Below are positions 1 through 8,455 of a DNA stretch of 64,000 nt, in pieces. The notes beneath the pieces were generated by a model that was not told the DNA's origin, made no database searches, and saw nothing but the letters and a program-made list of their open reading frames with translations. The stretch is taken from contig NZ_FQWW01000002.1 in NCBI RefSeq assembly GCF_900129795.1, forward strand, positions 558,001-622,000, read 5' to 3'. Source of the stretch: Flavobacterium sp. CF108. GTDB taxonomy: Bacteria > Bacteroidota > Bacteroidia > Flavobacteriales > Flavobacteriaceae. The stretch's first letter is position 1, and every line of letters begins with the position of its first letter. Both the position numbers and the translations under genes were made by a program.

Positions 1-753
1 TCCGCGAGGTTTTAAAAAAGAACCTTTTTTTCCGTGAATGGTATACGCCGGATTGGCTTCTCTCACAAAGAAACCTGCTTTTAAACGGACTCTAAAATCG
101 TCGTAAATCAATAATAAATCGAACCAATCATCGACTAAAGAGTTTTCTCTCGTGATTCTGACATCTCCAAAAACCGACTTTGGAGAACCAAATAAACAAA
201 TGGCCTGATCTATAATATGCGGACCTAAATCTTTTAAAACTCCGGCTCCGTCATTGGCAGTTTCTTTATGTGCTTTCGGGCTTAATAATGGATTGTATCT
301 GTCAAAATGAAATTCGGCTTCTACTATATCACCTAAAAGTCCTTCGCTAACTATTTTTTGAATGGTTTTGAAATCGCTGTCCCATCTTCTGTTTTGAAAA
401 ACGGCTAATTTTAATCCTTTTTCGTGAGCAATTTTAGCTAATTCTTCGGCTTCGGCTACAGTTGTGGTAAATGCTTTTTCGACCACAGCATGTTTTCCTG
501 CTAAAAGTACTTTTTTAGCGTATTCATAATGCGTTCCTACAGGCGTGTTTACAATTACCAAGTCAACATCATCAGCTAATAAATCGTCGATTGAGGGATA
601 ACTTTTTACGTATGGATAATCTTCCTGAATTAGTTTTTTGCTTCTTTCCCAAGATCCTAATAATTCAAAACCCGGATGAATATCTAAAAAAGGTGCGTGA
701 AAAACCTTTCCCGACATTCCGTATGATAATAGTGCTGTTTTTATTTTTTTCAT
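1..753 (-). CDS. Gfo/Idh/MocA family oxidoreductase (3' part cut by window edge)
   Basis: NAD(P)-dependent dehydrogenase of the Gfo/Idh/MocA type, usually acting on sugars or inositols; the substrate cannot be read here. About 251 N-terminal residues are present, starting at an ATG (complement of 751-753) with MKKIKTALLSYGMSG, a Rossmann-type nucleotide-binding start. The segment VNTPVGTHYEYAKKVLLAGK followed by VVEKAF corresponds to the family's EKP region, with Ala in place of Pro. The C-terminal domain contains the DLGPHIIDQ segment typical of the family. The reading frame runs off the left edge without a stop, so the C-terminus is missing from the window and not necessarily truncated in the genome. 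Family call is firm; specificity unknown. Confidence 0.88.
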   Translation of the reverse strand, partial: MKKIKTALLSYGMSGKVFHAPFLDIHPGFELLGSWERSKKLIQEDYPYVKSYPSIDDLLADDVDLVIVNTPVGTHYEYAKKVLLAGKHAVVEKAFTTTVAEAEELAKIAHEKGLKLAVFQNRRWDSDFKTIQKIVSEGLLGDIVEAEFHFDRYNPLLSPKAHKETANDGAGVLKDLGPHIIDQAICLFGSPKSVFGDVRITRENSLVDDWFDLLLIYDDFRVRLKAGFFVREANPAYTIHGKKGSFLKPRG

Positions 754-905
754 TTTGTATGTTTTTTTGCCACAGATTAATGTGATTAAAAAGGATTTTT
801 TGTTTGCCACGAATTTCACTAATTTACACAAATCAGTGCGTTTAGAAAAGCTTTAAAATTCGTGATAATTCGTGAAATTCGTGGCAAAAAACTAAAAATA
901 AAAAT
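754..905. repeat. Intergenic dispersed repeat (GCCACGAATT / GCCACAGATT type)
   Basis: The gap between two minus-strand genes holds GCCACAGATTAA followed by GCCACGAATTTCACT, and near 874-888 the reverse complement GTGAAATTCGTGGC, giving a long imperfect stem. Related text recurs at 12849-12880 and 54330-54494, so this is a dispersed family and not a unique site. Confidence 0.6.
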
Positions 906-1976
906 TTAAAGTTTTGCTCGTTCGTATTGTTTTGGCCATTGAATATCGCTGTCTAATTCTTTGGCGAAATCTAAAGGTAAATTTGGATTTCTTAATGATT
1001 CTCTGGCAAACAAAATTAAATCGGCCTGATTGTTTTTCAAAATTTCTTCGGCTTGTTTTGCTTCGGTAATTAAACCGACTGCGCCTGTCAAAATATTCGC
1101 TTCTTTTTTAACTTTTTCTGAGAAAGAAACCTGATAACCCGGACCAATCGCAATTTTTTGATGCGACACTAATCCGCCAGACGAAACATCAATTAAATCT
1201 ACTCCTTTTTCTTTTAATATTTTTGAAAGCTGTACCGATTCTTCAGGATTCCATCCGTTTTCTGCCCAGTCTGTAGCTGAGATTCTAACTATTAAAGGCA
1301 AATCTGAAGGCCATTCGGTTTGAACTGCTTCTACAATTTCCAATGTAAAACGGATTCGGTTTTCAAAACTTCCTCCATATTCATCGGTTCTTACGTTTGT
1401 CAAAGGCGATAAAAACTGATGTAGTAAATAACCGTGTGCGGCATGAATTTCTACAACTTTATATCCTGCTTTGACAACTCTTTTTGTTGCTGTTTTAAAA
1501 TCAGAAATTACTTTTTGGATTCCGTTTTGGTCTAAAGCTTCGGGAAGAAAAGGTTCACCGTCGTGATACGGAATCGCGCTTGCCGAAACTGTCTGCCATC
1601 CGCCTTGAGCGAAATCTAATTTTTTATTTCCTTCCCACGGAGAAGAAACGCTTGCTTTTCTTCCGGCATGCGCCAGCTGAATTCCGGGAACAGCGTTTTG
1701 AGAAACGATAAATTCGTTGATTTGTTTTAGCTTTTCGATGTGTTCGTCTTTCCAGATTCCTAAATCGGCAGGAGAAATTCTGGCTTCGGGAGAAACTGCT
1801 GTCGCTTCCTGAATAATTAATCCGGCGCCTCCGCTTGCACGGCTTCCTAAATGAACCAGATGCCAGTCGTTTGCAAAGCCGTCAATGGCCGAATATTGGC
1901 ACATTGGCGAAATAACAATTCTATTTTTTAAGGTGATGTTTTTTAAAGTTAGGGGAGAAAATAATTGTGAAGCCAT
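906..1976 (-). CDS. NADH:flavin oxidoreductase, YqjM-like Old Yellow Enzyme
   Basis: FMN-dependent ene-reductase that uses NAD(P)H to reduce activated C=C bonds. The 356-residue length and the residues fit the YqjM (thermophilic-like) subclass. Cys26 and Tyr28 sit in SPMCQYSA, where YqjM has Cys26 and Tyr28. His178 and His181 are in EIHAAHGYLLHQF, Tyr183 follows, and Arg353 near the C-terminus (QYERAKL) matches the arginine that reaches the neighbouring subunit's active site. The PLTNVRTDEYGGSFENR segment is a family signature. It is probably cytosolic because no signal peptide is seen. It follows the Gfo/Idh/MocA gene's upstream region on the same strand, but a 152-base repeat-filled gap makes co-transcription uncertain. 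Physiological substrate unknown. Confidence 0.93.
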   Translation of the reverse strand: MASQLFSPLTLKNITLKNRIVISPMCQYSAIDGFANDWHLVHLGSRASGGAGLIIQEATAVSPEARISPADLGIWKDEHIEKLKQINEFIVSQNAVPGIQLAHAGRKASVSSPWEGNKKLDFAQGGWQTVSASAIPYHDGEPFLPEALDQNGIQKVISDFKTATKRVVKAGYKVVEIHAAHGYLLHQFLSPLTNVRTDEYGGSFENRIRFTLEIVEAVQTEWPSDLPLIVRISATDWAENGWNPEESVQLSKILKEKGVDLIDVSSGGLVSHQKIAIGPGYQVSFSEKVKKEANILTGAVGLITEAKQAEEILKNNQADLILFARESLRNPNLPLDFAKELDSDIQWPKQYERAKL

Positions 1977-2111
1977 GTTTGTAACTTTTAATGGTTTTGT
2001 GCTACCAATTGAAAATAGCAGTCGTTTAAAAAGTAAAGTTACAGCATCTTGTTAAAACGAGAAATTGAAATGTTTATTAATTAACAAACATTTAAAACCT
2101 TATGTATTATA

Positions 2112-2147
2112 TTGCGCTTTTAAATTAAAATAGAAACGCTACTTTTG
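2112..2147 (+). promoter_or_regulatory. Probable promoter of rseP
   Basis: TACTTTTG at 2140-2147 matches the Bacteroidota -7 box TAnnTTTG exactly. A TTG at 2112-2114 lies 25 bases upstream, slightly longer than usual, so only the -7 box is well supported. The ATG of rseP is 28 bases downstream. Confidence 0.55.
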
Positions 2148-2175
2148 TGCGTTAAATACGAACTAAAAATACAAA

Positions 2176-3516
2176 ATGGATATAGTTATCAAACTCTCTC
2201 AATTTCTATTGAGTTTATCTTTACTTATTATTCTTCACGAATTAGGGCACTTTATTCCTGCCAAATTGTTTAAAACGAGAGTTGAAAAATTTTACTTATT
2301 TTTTGATGTTAAATATTCGCTGTTAAAAAAGAAAATTGGCGAAACAGAATACGGAATTGGATGGTTACCGCTTGGAGGTTATGTAAAAATCTCTGGTATG
2401 ATCGACGAGAGTATGGACAAGGAGCAAATGGCTCAGCCTGCACAGCCTTGGGAATTTCGTTCTAAACCGGCTTGGCAGCGTTTAATTATAATGCTTGGCG
2501 GTGTTACGGTAAATTTTATCCTGGCGTTTATTATATATATAGGAATGGCTTTTGCTTACGGCGATACGTATGTGGCAAATGCTGATTTAAAAGACGGAGT
2601 TTTTATCGAAAATCCTGCAATGCTTAAAGCGGGTTTTAGAACTGGAGATAAAATCATTTCGATTGATGGTAAAACGGTTGAAAATTTTGACAGTGACATG
2701 AATATGAATGTTATCATGTCGAAACATGTTTTGATTGAAAGAGATGGAAAACAACAGACTATTACTATTCCGAATGATTTTGTTGACCAATTATCTAAAT
2801 ATGAGAAAGGTTTATTAATTGGTATCAGAATGCCTTTTGTTGTGGGTAAAATTTCTGAAGAATCTGAAAATACTTCTTTAAAACCAAAAGATATCATTGT
2901 AAGCCTGAATAATCAAAAGATAAAATATTTTGATGAGGCAAAAGCTGTTTTAGAGGCTAACAAAGGAAAAACAATTCCTGCTGTTGTTTTACGTGATTTA
3001 AAAGAAACTCCAGTTACGGTTAAGGTTTCTAAACTAGGAAAATTAGGAATTGGTGTTGGCGGTTTAGGTATCGAATCTTTAGAGAAATTAGGTTACTATA
3101 AAGTAAGTACTAAAGAATATAGTTTCTTTGAATCTATTCCAGTTGGAATTCAAAAAGGAAAAGATCAATTAGTAGGTTACGGAAAACAACTGAAAATGAT
3201 TTTTAATCCTGAAACAAAAGCTTACAAACAAGTGGGTGGTTTTGCAGCGATTTACAACATTTTTCCGAGTTTTTGGAGCTGGGAAACCTTCTGGTCAATC
3301 ACGGCTTTATTGTCAATTATGCTTGGAGTTATGAATTTATTGCCAATTCCGGCTCTTGATGGCGGACATGTGATGTTTTTATTGTATGAAATTATCAGCG
3401 GTAAAAAACCAAGCGATAAATTCCTTGAAAACGCCCAAATGGTTGGCTTTGTACTACTTATAGCACTGCTTTTGTTCGCAAATGGAAATGACATTTATAA
3501 GGCAATTATTAAGTAA
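2176..3516 (+). CDS. rseP: RIP metalloprotease RseP (site-2 protease)
   Basis: Inner-membrane zinc protease that cuts transmembrane helices, typically of anti-sigma factors or leftover signal peptides. The zinc motif HELGH is at residues 21-25 inside the first membrane helix, and the second metal-binding motif LPIPALDGGH is near Asp395 in the C-terminal membrane region. Two PDZ-like segments lie between (roughly residues 125-295). Length 446 fits the family. The start is well supported by a promoter box 28 bases upstream. An ECF sigma factor with a possible anti-sigma partner lies about 28 kb away, but no link can be claimed. The tRNA-Asn pair follows from its own promoter. Confidence 0.95.
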   Translation: MDIVIKLSQFLLSLSLLIILHELGHFIPAKLFKTRVEKFYLFFDVKYSLLKKKIGETEYGIGWLPLGGYVKISGMIDESMDKEQMAQPAQPWEFRSKPAWQRLIIMLGGVTVNFILAFIIYIGMAFAYGDTYVANADLKDGVFIENPAMLKAGFRTGDKIISIDGKTVENFDSDMNMNVIMSKHVLIERDGKQQTITIPNDFVDQLSKYEKGLLIGIRMPFVVGKISEESENTSLKPKDIIVSLNNQKIKYFDEAKAVLEANKGKTIPAVVLRDLKETPVTVKVSKLGKLGIGVGGLGIESLEKLGYYKVSTKEYSFFESIPVGIQKGKDQLVGYGKQLKMIFNPETKAYKQVGGFAAIYNIFPSFWSWETFWSITALLSIMLGVMNLLPIPALDGGHVMFLLYEIISGKKPSDKFLENAQMVGFVLLIALLLFANGNDIYKAIIK

Positions 3517-3549
3517 AAAAATATTTTTAGAAAAAGAGTTAAAATATTT

Positions 3550-3578
3550 TTGAGAAACTAAAAAATCGATTATATTTG
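3550..3578 (+). promoter_or_regulatory. Promoter of the tRNA-Asn pair
   Basis: TTG at 3550-3552 and TATATTTG at 3571-3578 are separated by 18 bases, a near-ideal Bacteroidota promoter. The first tRNA begins 25 bases after the -7 box. Confidence 0.75.
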
Positions 3579-3602
3579 CACTCGCTAAAAAGAGCAACAA
3601 CT

Positions 3603-3676
3603 TCCTCCTTAGCTCAGTTGGTTAGAGCATCTGACTGTTAATCAGAGGGTCCTTGGTTCGAGCCCAAGAGGGGGAG
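3603..3676 (+). tRNA. tRNA-Asn (GTT), copy 1
   Basis: A 74-base cloverleaf. The acceptor arms TCCTCCT and AGGGGGA pair with one G-U. The anticodon loop CTGTTAA sits between TCTGA and TCAGA, giving anticodon GUU. The T-arm is CTTGG TTCGAGC CCAAG and the discriminator is G3676. CCA is not encoded. Confidence 0.97.
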
Positions 3677-3714
3677 CAACTTTTTTTAGCAAACATATTT
3701 ACCTTTAAGGTGAT

Positions 3715-3788
3715 TCCTCCTTAGCTCAGTTGGTTAGAGCATCTGACTGTTAATCAGAGGGTCCTTGGTTCGAGCCCAAGAGGGGGAG
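3715..3788 (+). tRNA. tRNA-Asn (GTT), copy 2
   Basis: Identical in sequence to the copy at 3603-3676, 38 bases downstream and probably in the same transcript. Same anticodon GUU, no encoded CCA. A strong terminator hairpin follows directly. Confidence 0.97.
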
Positions 3789-3791
3789 CTT

Positions 3792-3823
3792 AAAAAAAGA
3801 CGATCATTTGATCGTCTTTTTTT
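3792..3823 (+). terminator. Intrinsic terminator of the tRNA-Asn operon
   Basis: The stem AAAGACGATCA / GATCGTCTTT with a short loop is followed by a run of T on the + strand. Confidence 0.85.
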
Positions 3824-3840
3824 GTTTATACTCGTTTGTC

Positions 3841-3950
3841 ATTTCAAACATAGCCCGTGGTTTCAACCACGGGAAACATGATACAAATCATAATAAATGC
3901 ATTGTCCAAATATTGGCGTTCCTGCGGTTGAAACCGCAGGCTATGTTTTA
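3841..3950. repeat. REP-like inverted repeat, copy A
   Basis: Two GC-rich hairpins face each other: TAGCCCGTGGTTTCAACCAC near 3851 and its inverted relative CCTGCGGTTGAAACCGCAGG near 3921, framed by AAACATAGCC and GGCTATGTTT. A diverged copy of the same layout and length is at 4329-4437. The arrangement resembles REPIN elements mobilised by RAYT transposases. No such transposase is in the window. Confidence 0.7.
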
Positions 3951-4075
3951 TTATATTGTGCAAAACCTTTATTATGATTTAATTTCTTGTTGTTTTTAAG
4001 TTTGATGTCTTTTCAGGAATAATAATTTCGGGGACTTATATTATATTCGCCGGCTCAAATTTAATTTTAACCAAA

Positions 4076-4258
4076 ATGGATTATTTAACTACTTACTGGC
4101 AGATTTTTATTCTGTTACTTATTGTTTTTATCATATACACCCTTTATAAATTAGGTAAATCAGGATTGTCTGCAGATAAAAAACTTATTTGGTGTGTTCT
4201 CATTTTAATTTTTCCTCTTATAGGAAGTATTGCTTATATGCTTACAGGACAAAAATAA
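4076..4258 (+). CDS. Small membrane protein with PLDc_N-like domain
   Basis: A 60-residue protein with two hydrophobic helices (about residues 7-25 and 38-56) joined by a short polar loop with GLSADKKLIW. The pattern, ending with FPLIGSIAYMLTGQK, resembles the phospholipase D N-terminal (PLDc_N) two-helix membrane module that often stands alone as a small protein. No catalytic motif is present. It sits between two copies of a REP-like inverted repeat and has its own strong terminator, which supports it being a real gene. Function unknown. Confidence 0.75.
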   Translation: MDYLTTYWQIFILLLIVFIIYTLYKLGKSGLSADKKLIWCVLILIFPLIGSIAYMLTGQK

Positions 4259-4285
4259 ATAATTGTAAATCTTTGTATTGATATA

Positions 4286-4320
4286 AAAAAGGCTGCCTCA
4301 AAAATGAGACAGCCTTTTTT
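4286..4320 (+). terminator. Intrinsic terminator after the PLDc_N-like gene
   Basis: The stem GGCTGCCTCA / TGAGACAGCC contains one C-A mismatch and is flanked by A and T runs. Confidence 0.8.
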
Positions 4321-4328
4321 ACTATCGA

Positions 4329-4437
4329 ATTTCAAACATAGCCCGTAGCTGAAACCACGGGAAACGCTATACAAATTATAAAAAATGTATTACCCAAAAA
4401 TTGCATCTTCGCGGTTGAAATCCTGGGCTATGTTTAT
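4329..4437. repeat. REP-like inverted repeat, copy B
   Basis: Same design and length as the copy at 3841-3950: AAACATAGCCCGTAG then ACCACGGGAAAC, and on the far side GCGGTTGAAATCCTGGGCTATG. The internal hairpins have diverged, suggesting an older or decaying copy. Confidence 0.65.
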
Positions 4438-4493
4438 AAATTCGATCAAGCTTTTTATGGTTTAATGCCTTGCCTATTTTATGCTTTAGGCAT

Positions 4494-5168
4494 TTATTGA
4501 TTGAGGTTTTTGCTTTCAAACAGTTTCATCATTTCTTCTCCCTTTTCATTTTCGTTTGTTGCTTTTAAACATTGTGCGTATCTAAAATAATAAATGGTGC
4601 CTAAATTTGCATCGAGCGTAAATAACTCAGTGTAATATTTAACGGCATCTTCAAAGTTACTTTCAAAATAGTACTTGTCAGCGACTTTTTTAAGCATATC
4701 TATAGATTCGTACCCTTTGTCTAAAACATTGGCGTAAGTGTCGAGAATATCTATTTTTACAAACTTCTCACTATAAGCCGGAGCTGTAACCTCAACTTCG
4801 ACTGGTTTAATTTTTTCAGCAACCGCATCGGCTATTGTTTTTGATGGTAAAATTGTACTTTCTGTTCTTACTTTTGTTTTTTTATAGATTGGAGTTACCG
4901 TTCTGGTATTATTTGGACCGAGATCATTTGTATACACCATATCCAGCTTTGAAACTTCGTATTTAGTAGTTCTTTTTCCGAAAGGCATATTGATTACTTC
5001 TACAACTAAATACGATTCTATAACACGATCATCTGTTGGTTTGCTGTCAAATTTATAGGGCGCTCTTCGAGAATCTGCATTTGCTACCATATAATTGGTT
5101 TGCTGGGCAAAACCACTTATTGAAAACAAACCGGCAAGAGCCGCAAAATGTAGTAAATATGTTTTCAT
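4494..5168 (-). CDS. Exported protein with C-terminal TPR-like repeat
   Basis: A 224-residue protein with a clear signal peptide (MKTYLLHFAALAGLFSISGF then AQQ), so periplasmic or outer-membrane associated. Residues about 165-215 form tetratricopeptide-like helices (KKVADKYYFESNFEDAVKYY, then YYFRYAQCLKATNENEKGEE). This stretch resembles the N-terminal TPR region of long flavobacterial OmpA-family proteins, which continue into a beta-propeller and an OmpA domain that are absent here. The stop codon lies only 57 bases from a REP-like repeat. It could be a shortened paralogue or an independent small TPR protein. Function not recognised. Confidence 0.75.
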   Translation of the reverse strand: MKTYLLHFAALAGLFSISGFAQQTNYMVANADSRRAPYKFDSKPTDDRVIESYLVVEVINMPFGKRTTKYEVSKLDMVYTNDLGPNNTRTVTPIYKKTKVRTESTILPSKTIADAVAEKIKPVEVEVTAPAYSEKFVKIDILDTYANVLDKGYESIDMLKKVADKYYFESNFEDAVKYYTELFTLDANLGTIYYFRYAQCLKATNENEKGEEMMKLFESKNLNQ

Positions 5169-5442
5169 AAGTAATAAATTAAAGTTGATACTCCGTAAAA
5201 CACTATATAAAGCTACTGATTTTGTGACGTTTATACATTACTTTGACCGTGAAGTGCTTATAAAAACGATTAAGTGTGCGTTTTGCTTTTTGCCCAACGC
5301 TGATTGTTTTTATAATTTTAGTTTTTGATTATTCGTTGTGCGAAAAATTGTATTTTTGTTTTCTCCCGAAATCGCAGCAAATTGTATCACACAAAAACAA
5401 CTTGTATTTTACAGCAGAAATACTTTTTTCAGGAATTTTAAA

Positions 5443-5450
5443 TATCTTTG
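5443..5450 (+). promoter_or_regulatory. -7 promoter box directly before the XRE gene
   Basis: TATCTTTG matches TAnnTTTG exactly and ends only four bases before the ATG at 5455, so transcription would begin at or next to the start codon. No TTG lies at the usual distance upstream. Confidence 0.5.
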
Positions 5451-5454
5451 AATT

Positions 5455-5847
5455 ATGAGCACACTAACAAAACCAAATCATATAGGGCGAAAAATAAGCC
5501 GTATTCGTGAACTTCGCGATATGAAGCAGGAAGCTTTGGCGCAGGCTTTAGGCACAAACCAGCAGACTGTTTCGATTATTGAAAACAGCGAAACAATTGA
5601 TGATGAAAAACTTCAGGCAATTGCCGAAATATTAGGCGTAACTGTTGAAGGAATTAAAAATTTTTCTGAAGAAGCGGTTTTAAATATTATTGGAAATACA
5701 TATCAAGATAATGGCATTGTGAATGCCGGACTTAATTATAATTGTAATTTTAATCCTCTTGATAAAGTTATTGAACTTTATGAACGTTTGGTTCAGGCTG
5801 AAAAAGATAAGATTGAATATTTGGAGAAGTTGTTGAAAGGGAGGTAA
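5455..5847 (+). CDS. XRE-family helix-turn-helix regulator
   Basis: A 130-residue DNA-binding protein. Residues about 11-66 form a Cro/C1-type helix-turn-helix (GRKISRIRELRDMKQEALAQ, then LGTNQQTVSIIENSE). The C-terminal part ends in a likely coiled coil (VIELYERLVQAEKDKIEYLE), probably for dimerisation. The middle has the motif NCNFNPLDKV, which I associate with a conserved flavobacterial regulator family. It points towards the subtilase/AAA operon, and a perfect 42-base palindrome lies between the two convergent genes. A promoter box sits four bases before the ATG, so the message may be leaderless. Whether it controls the neighbouring operon is unknown. Confidence 0.88.
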   Translation: MSTLTKPNHIGRKISRIRELRDMKQEALAQALGTNQQTVSIIENSETIDDEKLQAIAEILGVTVEGIKNFSEEAVLNIIGNTYQDNGIVNAGLNYNCNFNPLDKVIELYERLVQAEKDKIEYLEKLLKGR

Positions 5848-5860
5848 TTTTTTTAACTAT

Positions 5861-5902
5861 ATAATAAGAAAAGAGGTCTAGCTAGACCTCTTTTCTTATT
5901 AT
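5861..5902. terminator. Perfect 42-base palindrome, likely bidirectional terminator
   Basis: Two 21-base arms are exact reverse complements with no loop (centre GGTCTAG|CTAGACC). It lies between the convergent XRE gene and the subtilase gene, with T-rich ends in both directions. Confidence 0.7.
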
Positions 5903-5998
5903 GCATTGATTGTATTAAACTTTATTATTTTAGAAACTACGATTTAAATTGAAAATACCGAAAGTCAAGTATTTTTATCATATTAATAATCGTTTTAT

Positions 5999-8452
5999 TT
6001 AAGTTTCTAATTCGATTTCATTCTCAATTCTTATTGCTTCATAGATTTCTAAATTTGAATTTAAAATTTCAATTGAAACTACTAATGAGTATGAAACTTC
6101 TTCATGCGACCTATCCCATCCCTTATGACCTCTAACGGCAAAGCTTATGTCACTTGGCAATTCATGTGATTTAATAATTGTCCAGTCTTTTTGAACTGTA
6201 CTATTATTTCTACTAATACCTTCAACAATACCTCTGCTATCGCTTTTTATTTTCCAATTCCATCCAGACATACTATTCCTGACATCCTTGTCATAAGTTG
6301 TTTCAGATTCTTCTATTTCTTTAAGAACATAATCTTTAAAGTCTTCATAAAGTTCCCCAACTTTGGAACTCGTCCAATCAAGCCAAGTTGATAAATATGA
6401 TTTAGTCCTCTGTCTTGTTCTTCTAACTTTTGAAGTATAGGATAATGTAACTTCAATTAAAATATCATGTTCTTCTACAGGGGACCTTAAGAATTCAGGA
6501 ATGTTTAACGAATATATATGTCCTTCTTCGGCTTTTATATTTCCGGCATTATAAAAAGTAACTCTTTGGTGAGTATTATTTGTAACTCTTTCAAGAGAAG
6601 GTATGCCATATCCGAAGTGTTTAATACTTTGTGACGTTGGGTTTTCAAAAAAAGAGTTTGGCAATCTTGCTCCCTGCACTATTAAAGCTCTTAATAAACT
6701 AATATCTTCATCTGGGTATAGCTTTAAAAGTTGGGCAGCAATATGTGTAACTTTTGGTGTTGCAAACGAAGTTCCTACAACATCACTTCCAATTGCTGAT
6801 CCTCCATTCAAAGTGGAGCGAATAAGTTCTGGTGATATAGATTCTTTATTAGAAACTAAATTTCCTTCTTTAGAGATCACTAGACCTCCTCCGTATTCGA
6901 CAACATCTGGTTTAATCATTCCCCAAATACCAGTACCAACTCTGGAAAAAGCAGAAATCTCATTTTCCGCTCCTAATGATATGAAGTTATCATCTTCAAA
7001 AGATATATGATTTACAGATCCTACAGTTATTGCAAAACTACTTTGGGCTGGATTTGCAATTCTGCAATGTGGTTCATCTAAAAAATTTGGATACTGAGTA
7101 GCCTGATTAATATAATGTCTTATATCGTCTTTTGTGATATTTCCTGTTGAGATCAAGAAAAGCACTTTGTTTTTATTCATTAGCGTATCTATAGTTGCCG
7201 CCCATGAAGACATATGCTTTAAACGAGAAGCTACATTAGAATTTATTGAGAGATTGAAAATTTTGCAATCTTCATTTTCTTCCACGATAAGTTTCATAAG
7301 CTCTGCTGGAAGTTTATGAGTAAGTTTGTTCTCCTTATCTAACACTCTTAAATTTCTAACAAAACATGGCAATTGATATGGGGACTGTATAGAAGTTAAA
7401 CCATAAGGGTATAAAATCGCACCTGCAACACGAGTACCATGCCCTCCATTTCGCACATGGTCAGCGGTTGATTGATCTCCATCAATATAACACTTTGAAT
7501 TTGCTCCAATTACGGCAGAAGATAGAAACCTATGGCCCTCCATTATTCCGCTATCAATTACACCAACCTCTGGAGATGTTAAATCTGGAGCTATAACCTC
7601 AAATTCAATCTTACCAACTTCTTCTATTTCACTATTTATACCAACAACTTCATCAGTCTCAGAAACCTCAAAAACAAAAGGATAATTAAATACTAAATCT
7701 TTAAAACCCTTGCCAGTAATTTCAACTTCGCAACAAAAACTATCATCTAGATCGATAAATGAACTTGTTATTGTGCCATAATGATTTATAAAATTTTCGA
7801 ATTCATCCTGACGCTCTTCAAATCGCTCGTCCCGCTCAATCTGTTCCGCTCTGAATCTCTCAAGTTTAGCCTCATACCCTCGTATATTAGGATCTGGCTT
7901 TTTATTCATTGGTTTGTCAAAAGCAATACCAACTTCTAATTTATACATTCCCTCTTCATAAACATCTCCCCAAATTGATTTTAGATAATCTGAAAGTATA
8001 TGGCTTGGTTTCCATTGATTACCATCAACTATTTCCCAAAAATCAGCTATTTTCGCACCTCCTCGTTCCTCAGAAAGAAATTTTTGTATTTTATCATTTA
8101 ATGAATTGAAAGCATCTAGCGAAGCTCCAATAATATATCCGTCTTCTTCTTCTGAAATAACTTCTATTCCGAATAGTTTCAAGTCAAAATCATAACCAAT
8201 TAAATCAGGGTTGATTTTTAAAAAAATTGGAATTACATCAGCATCTAAAGGAGCTAAATTAAGCCCTTCTCTGTTATCAATTTTATTCTGCCAATCTGAT
8301 TTCATTTTGGAAGTTTGATTAGACAAATATCCAAAGTGTTGCTGTCTATTATTTTTATTCTCTAAAGAAATAGGATGTTGTTCTCCGCCTCCATGTAATC
8401 GAGGTTTACCAACAACTTTTTGAAGGAATTTTAAATGAGGAAATCTCTCCAT
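5999..8452 (-). CDS. Cytosolic S8 subtilase with long N-terminal extension
   Basis: An 817-residue subtilisin-family serine protease. The catalytic triad is complete: Asp300 in VGVIDSGI, His338 in GGHGTRVAG and Ser562 in GTSFATP, with the oxyanion Asn438 in STGN. No signal peptide or propeptide is seen. Instead about 290 residues precede the catalytic domain, including a charged, probably coiled-coil segment (about 195-222). About 200 residues follow the domain, ending in a beta-rich region. The protein probably acts in the cytosol. It lies three bases downstream of the AAA+ ATPase gene, so the two are almost certainly co-expressed and likely work together, the ATPase perhaps gating or recruiting substrates. 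The biological role is not established; immunity or regulated proteolysis are inferences. Confidence 0.9.
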   Translation of the reverse strand: MERFPHLKFLQKVVGKPRLHGGGEQHPISLENKNNRQQHFGYLSNQTSKMKSDWQNKIDNREGLNLAPLDADVIPIFLKINPDLIGYDFDLKLFGIEVISEEEDGYIIGASLDAFNSLNDKIQKFLSEERGGAKIADFWEIVDGNQWKPSHILSDYLKSIWGDVYEEGMYKLEVGIAFDKPMNKKPDPNIRGYEAKLERFRAEQIERDERFEERQDEFENFINHYGTITSSFIDLDDSFCCEVEITGKGFKDLVFNYPFVFEVSETDEVVGINSEIEEVGKIEFEVIAPDLTSPEVGVIDSGIMEGHRFLSSAVIGANSKCYIDGDQSTADHVRNGGHGTRVAGAILYPYGLTSIQSPYQLPCFVRNLRVLDKENKLTHKLPAELMKLIVEENEDCKIFNLSINSNVASRLKHMSSWAATIDTLMNKNKVLFLISTGNITKDDIRHYINQATQYPNFLDEPHCRIANPAQSSFAITVGSVNHISFEDDNFISLGAENEISAFSRVGTGIWGMIKPDVVEYGGGLVISKEGNLVSNKESISPELIRSTLNGGSAIGSDVVGTSFATPKVTHIAAQLLKLYPDEDISLLRALIVQGARLPNSFFENPTSQSIKHFGYGIPSLERVTNNTHQRVTFYNAGNIKAEEGHIYSLNIPEFLRSPVEEHDILIEVTLSYTSKVRRTRQRTKSYLSTWLDWTSSKVGELYEDFKDYVLKEIEESETTYDKDVRNSMSGWNWKIKSDSRGIVEGISRNNSTVQKDWTIIKSHELPSDISFAVRGHKGWDRSHEEVSYSLVVSIEILNSNLEIYEAIRIENEIELET

Positions 8453-8455
8453 GTC

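Noticed and set aside
591..785. Plus-strand open frame over the dehydrogenase N-terminus
   Set aside because: Antisense to a well-supported coding sequence and not protein-like.
3808..3999. Open frame across REP-like repeat copy A
   Set aside because: Composed almost entirely of the repeat and terminator.
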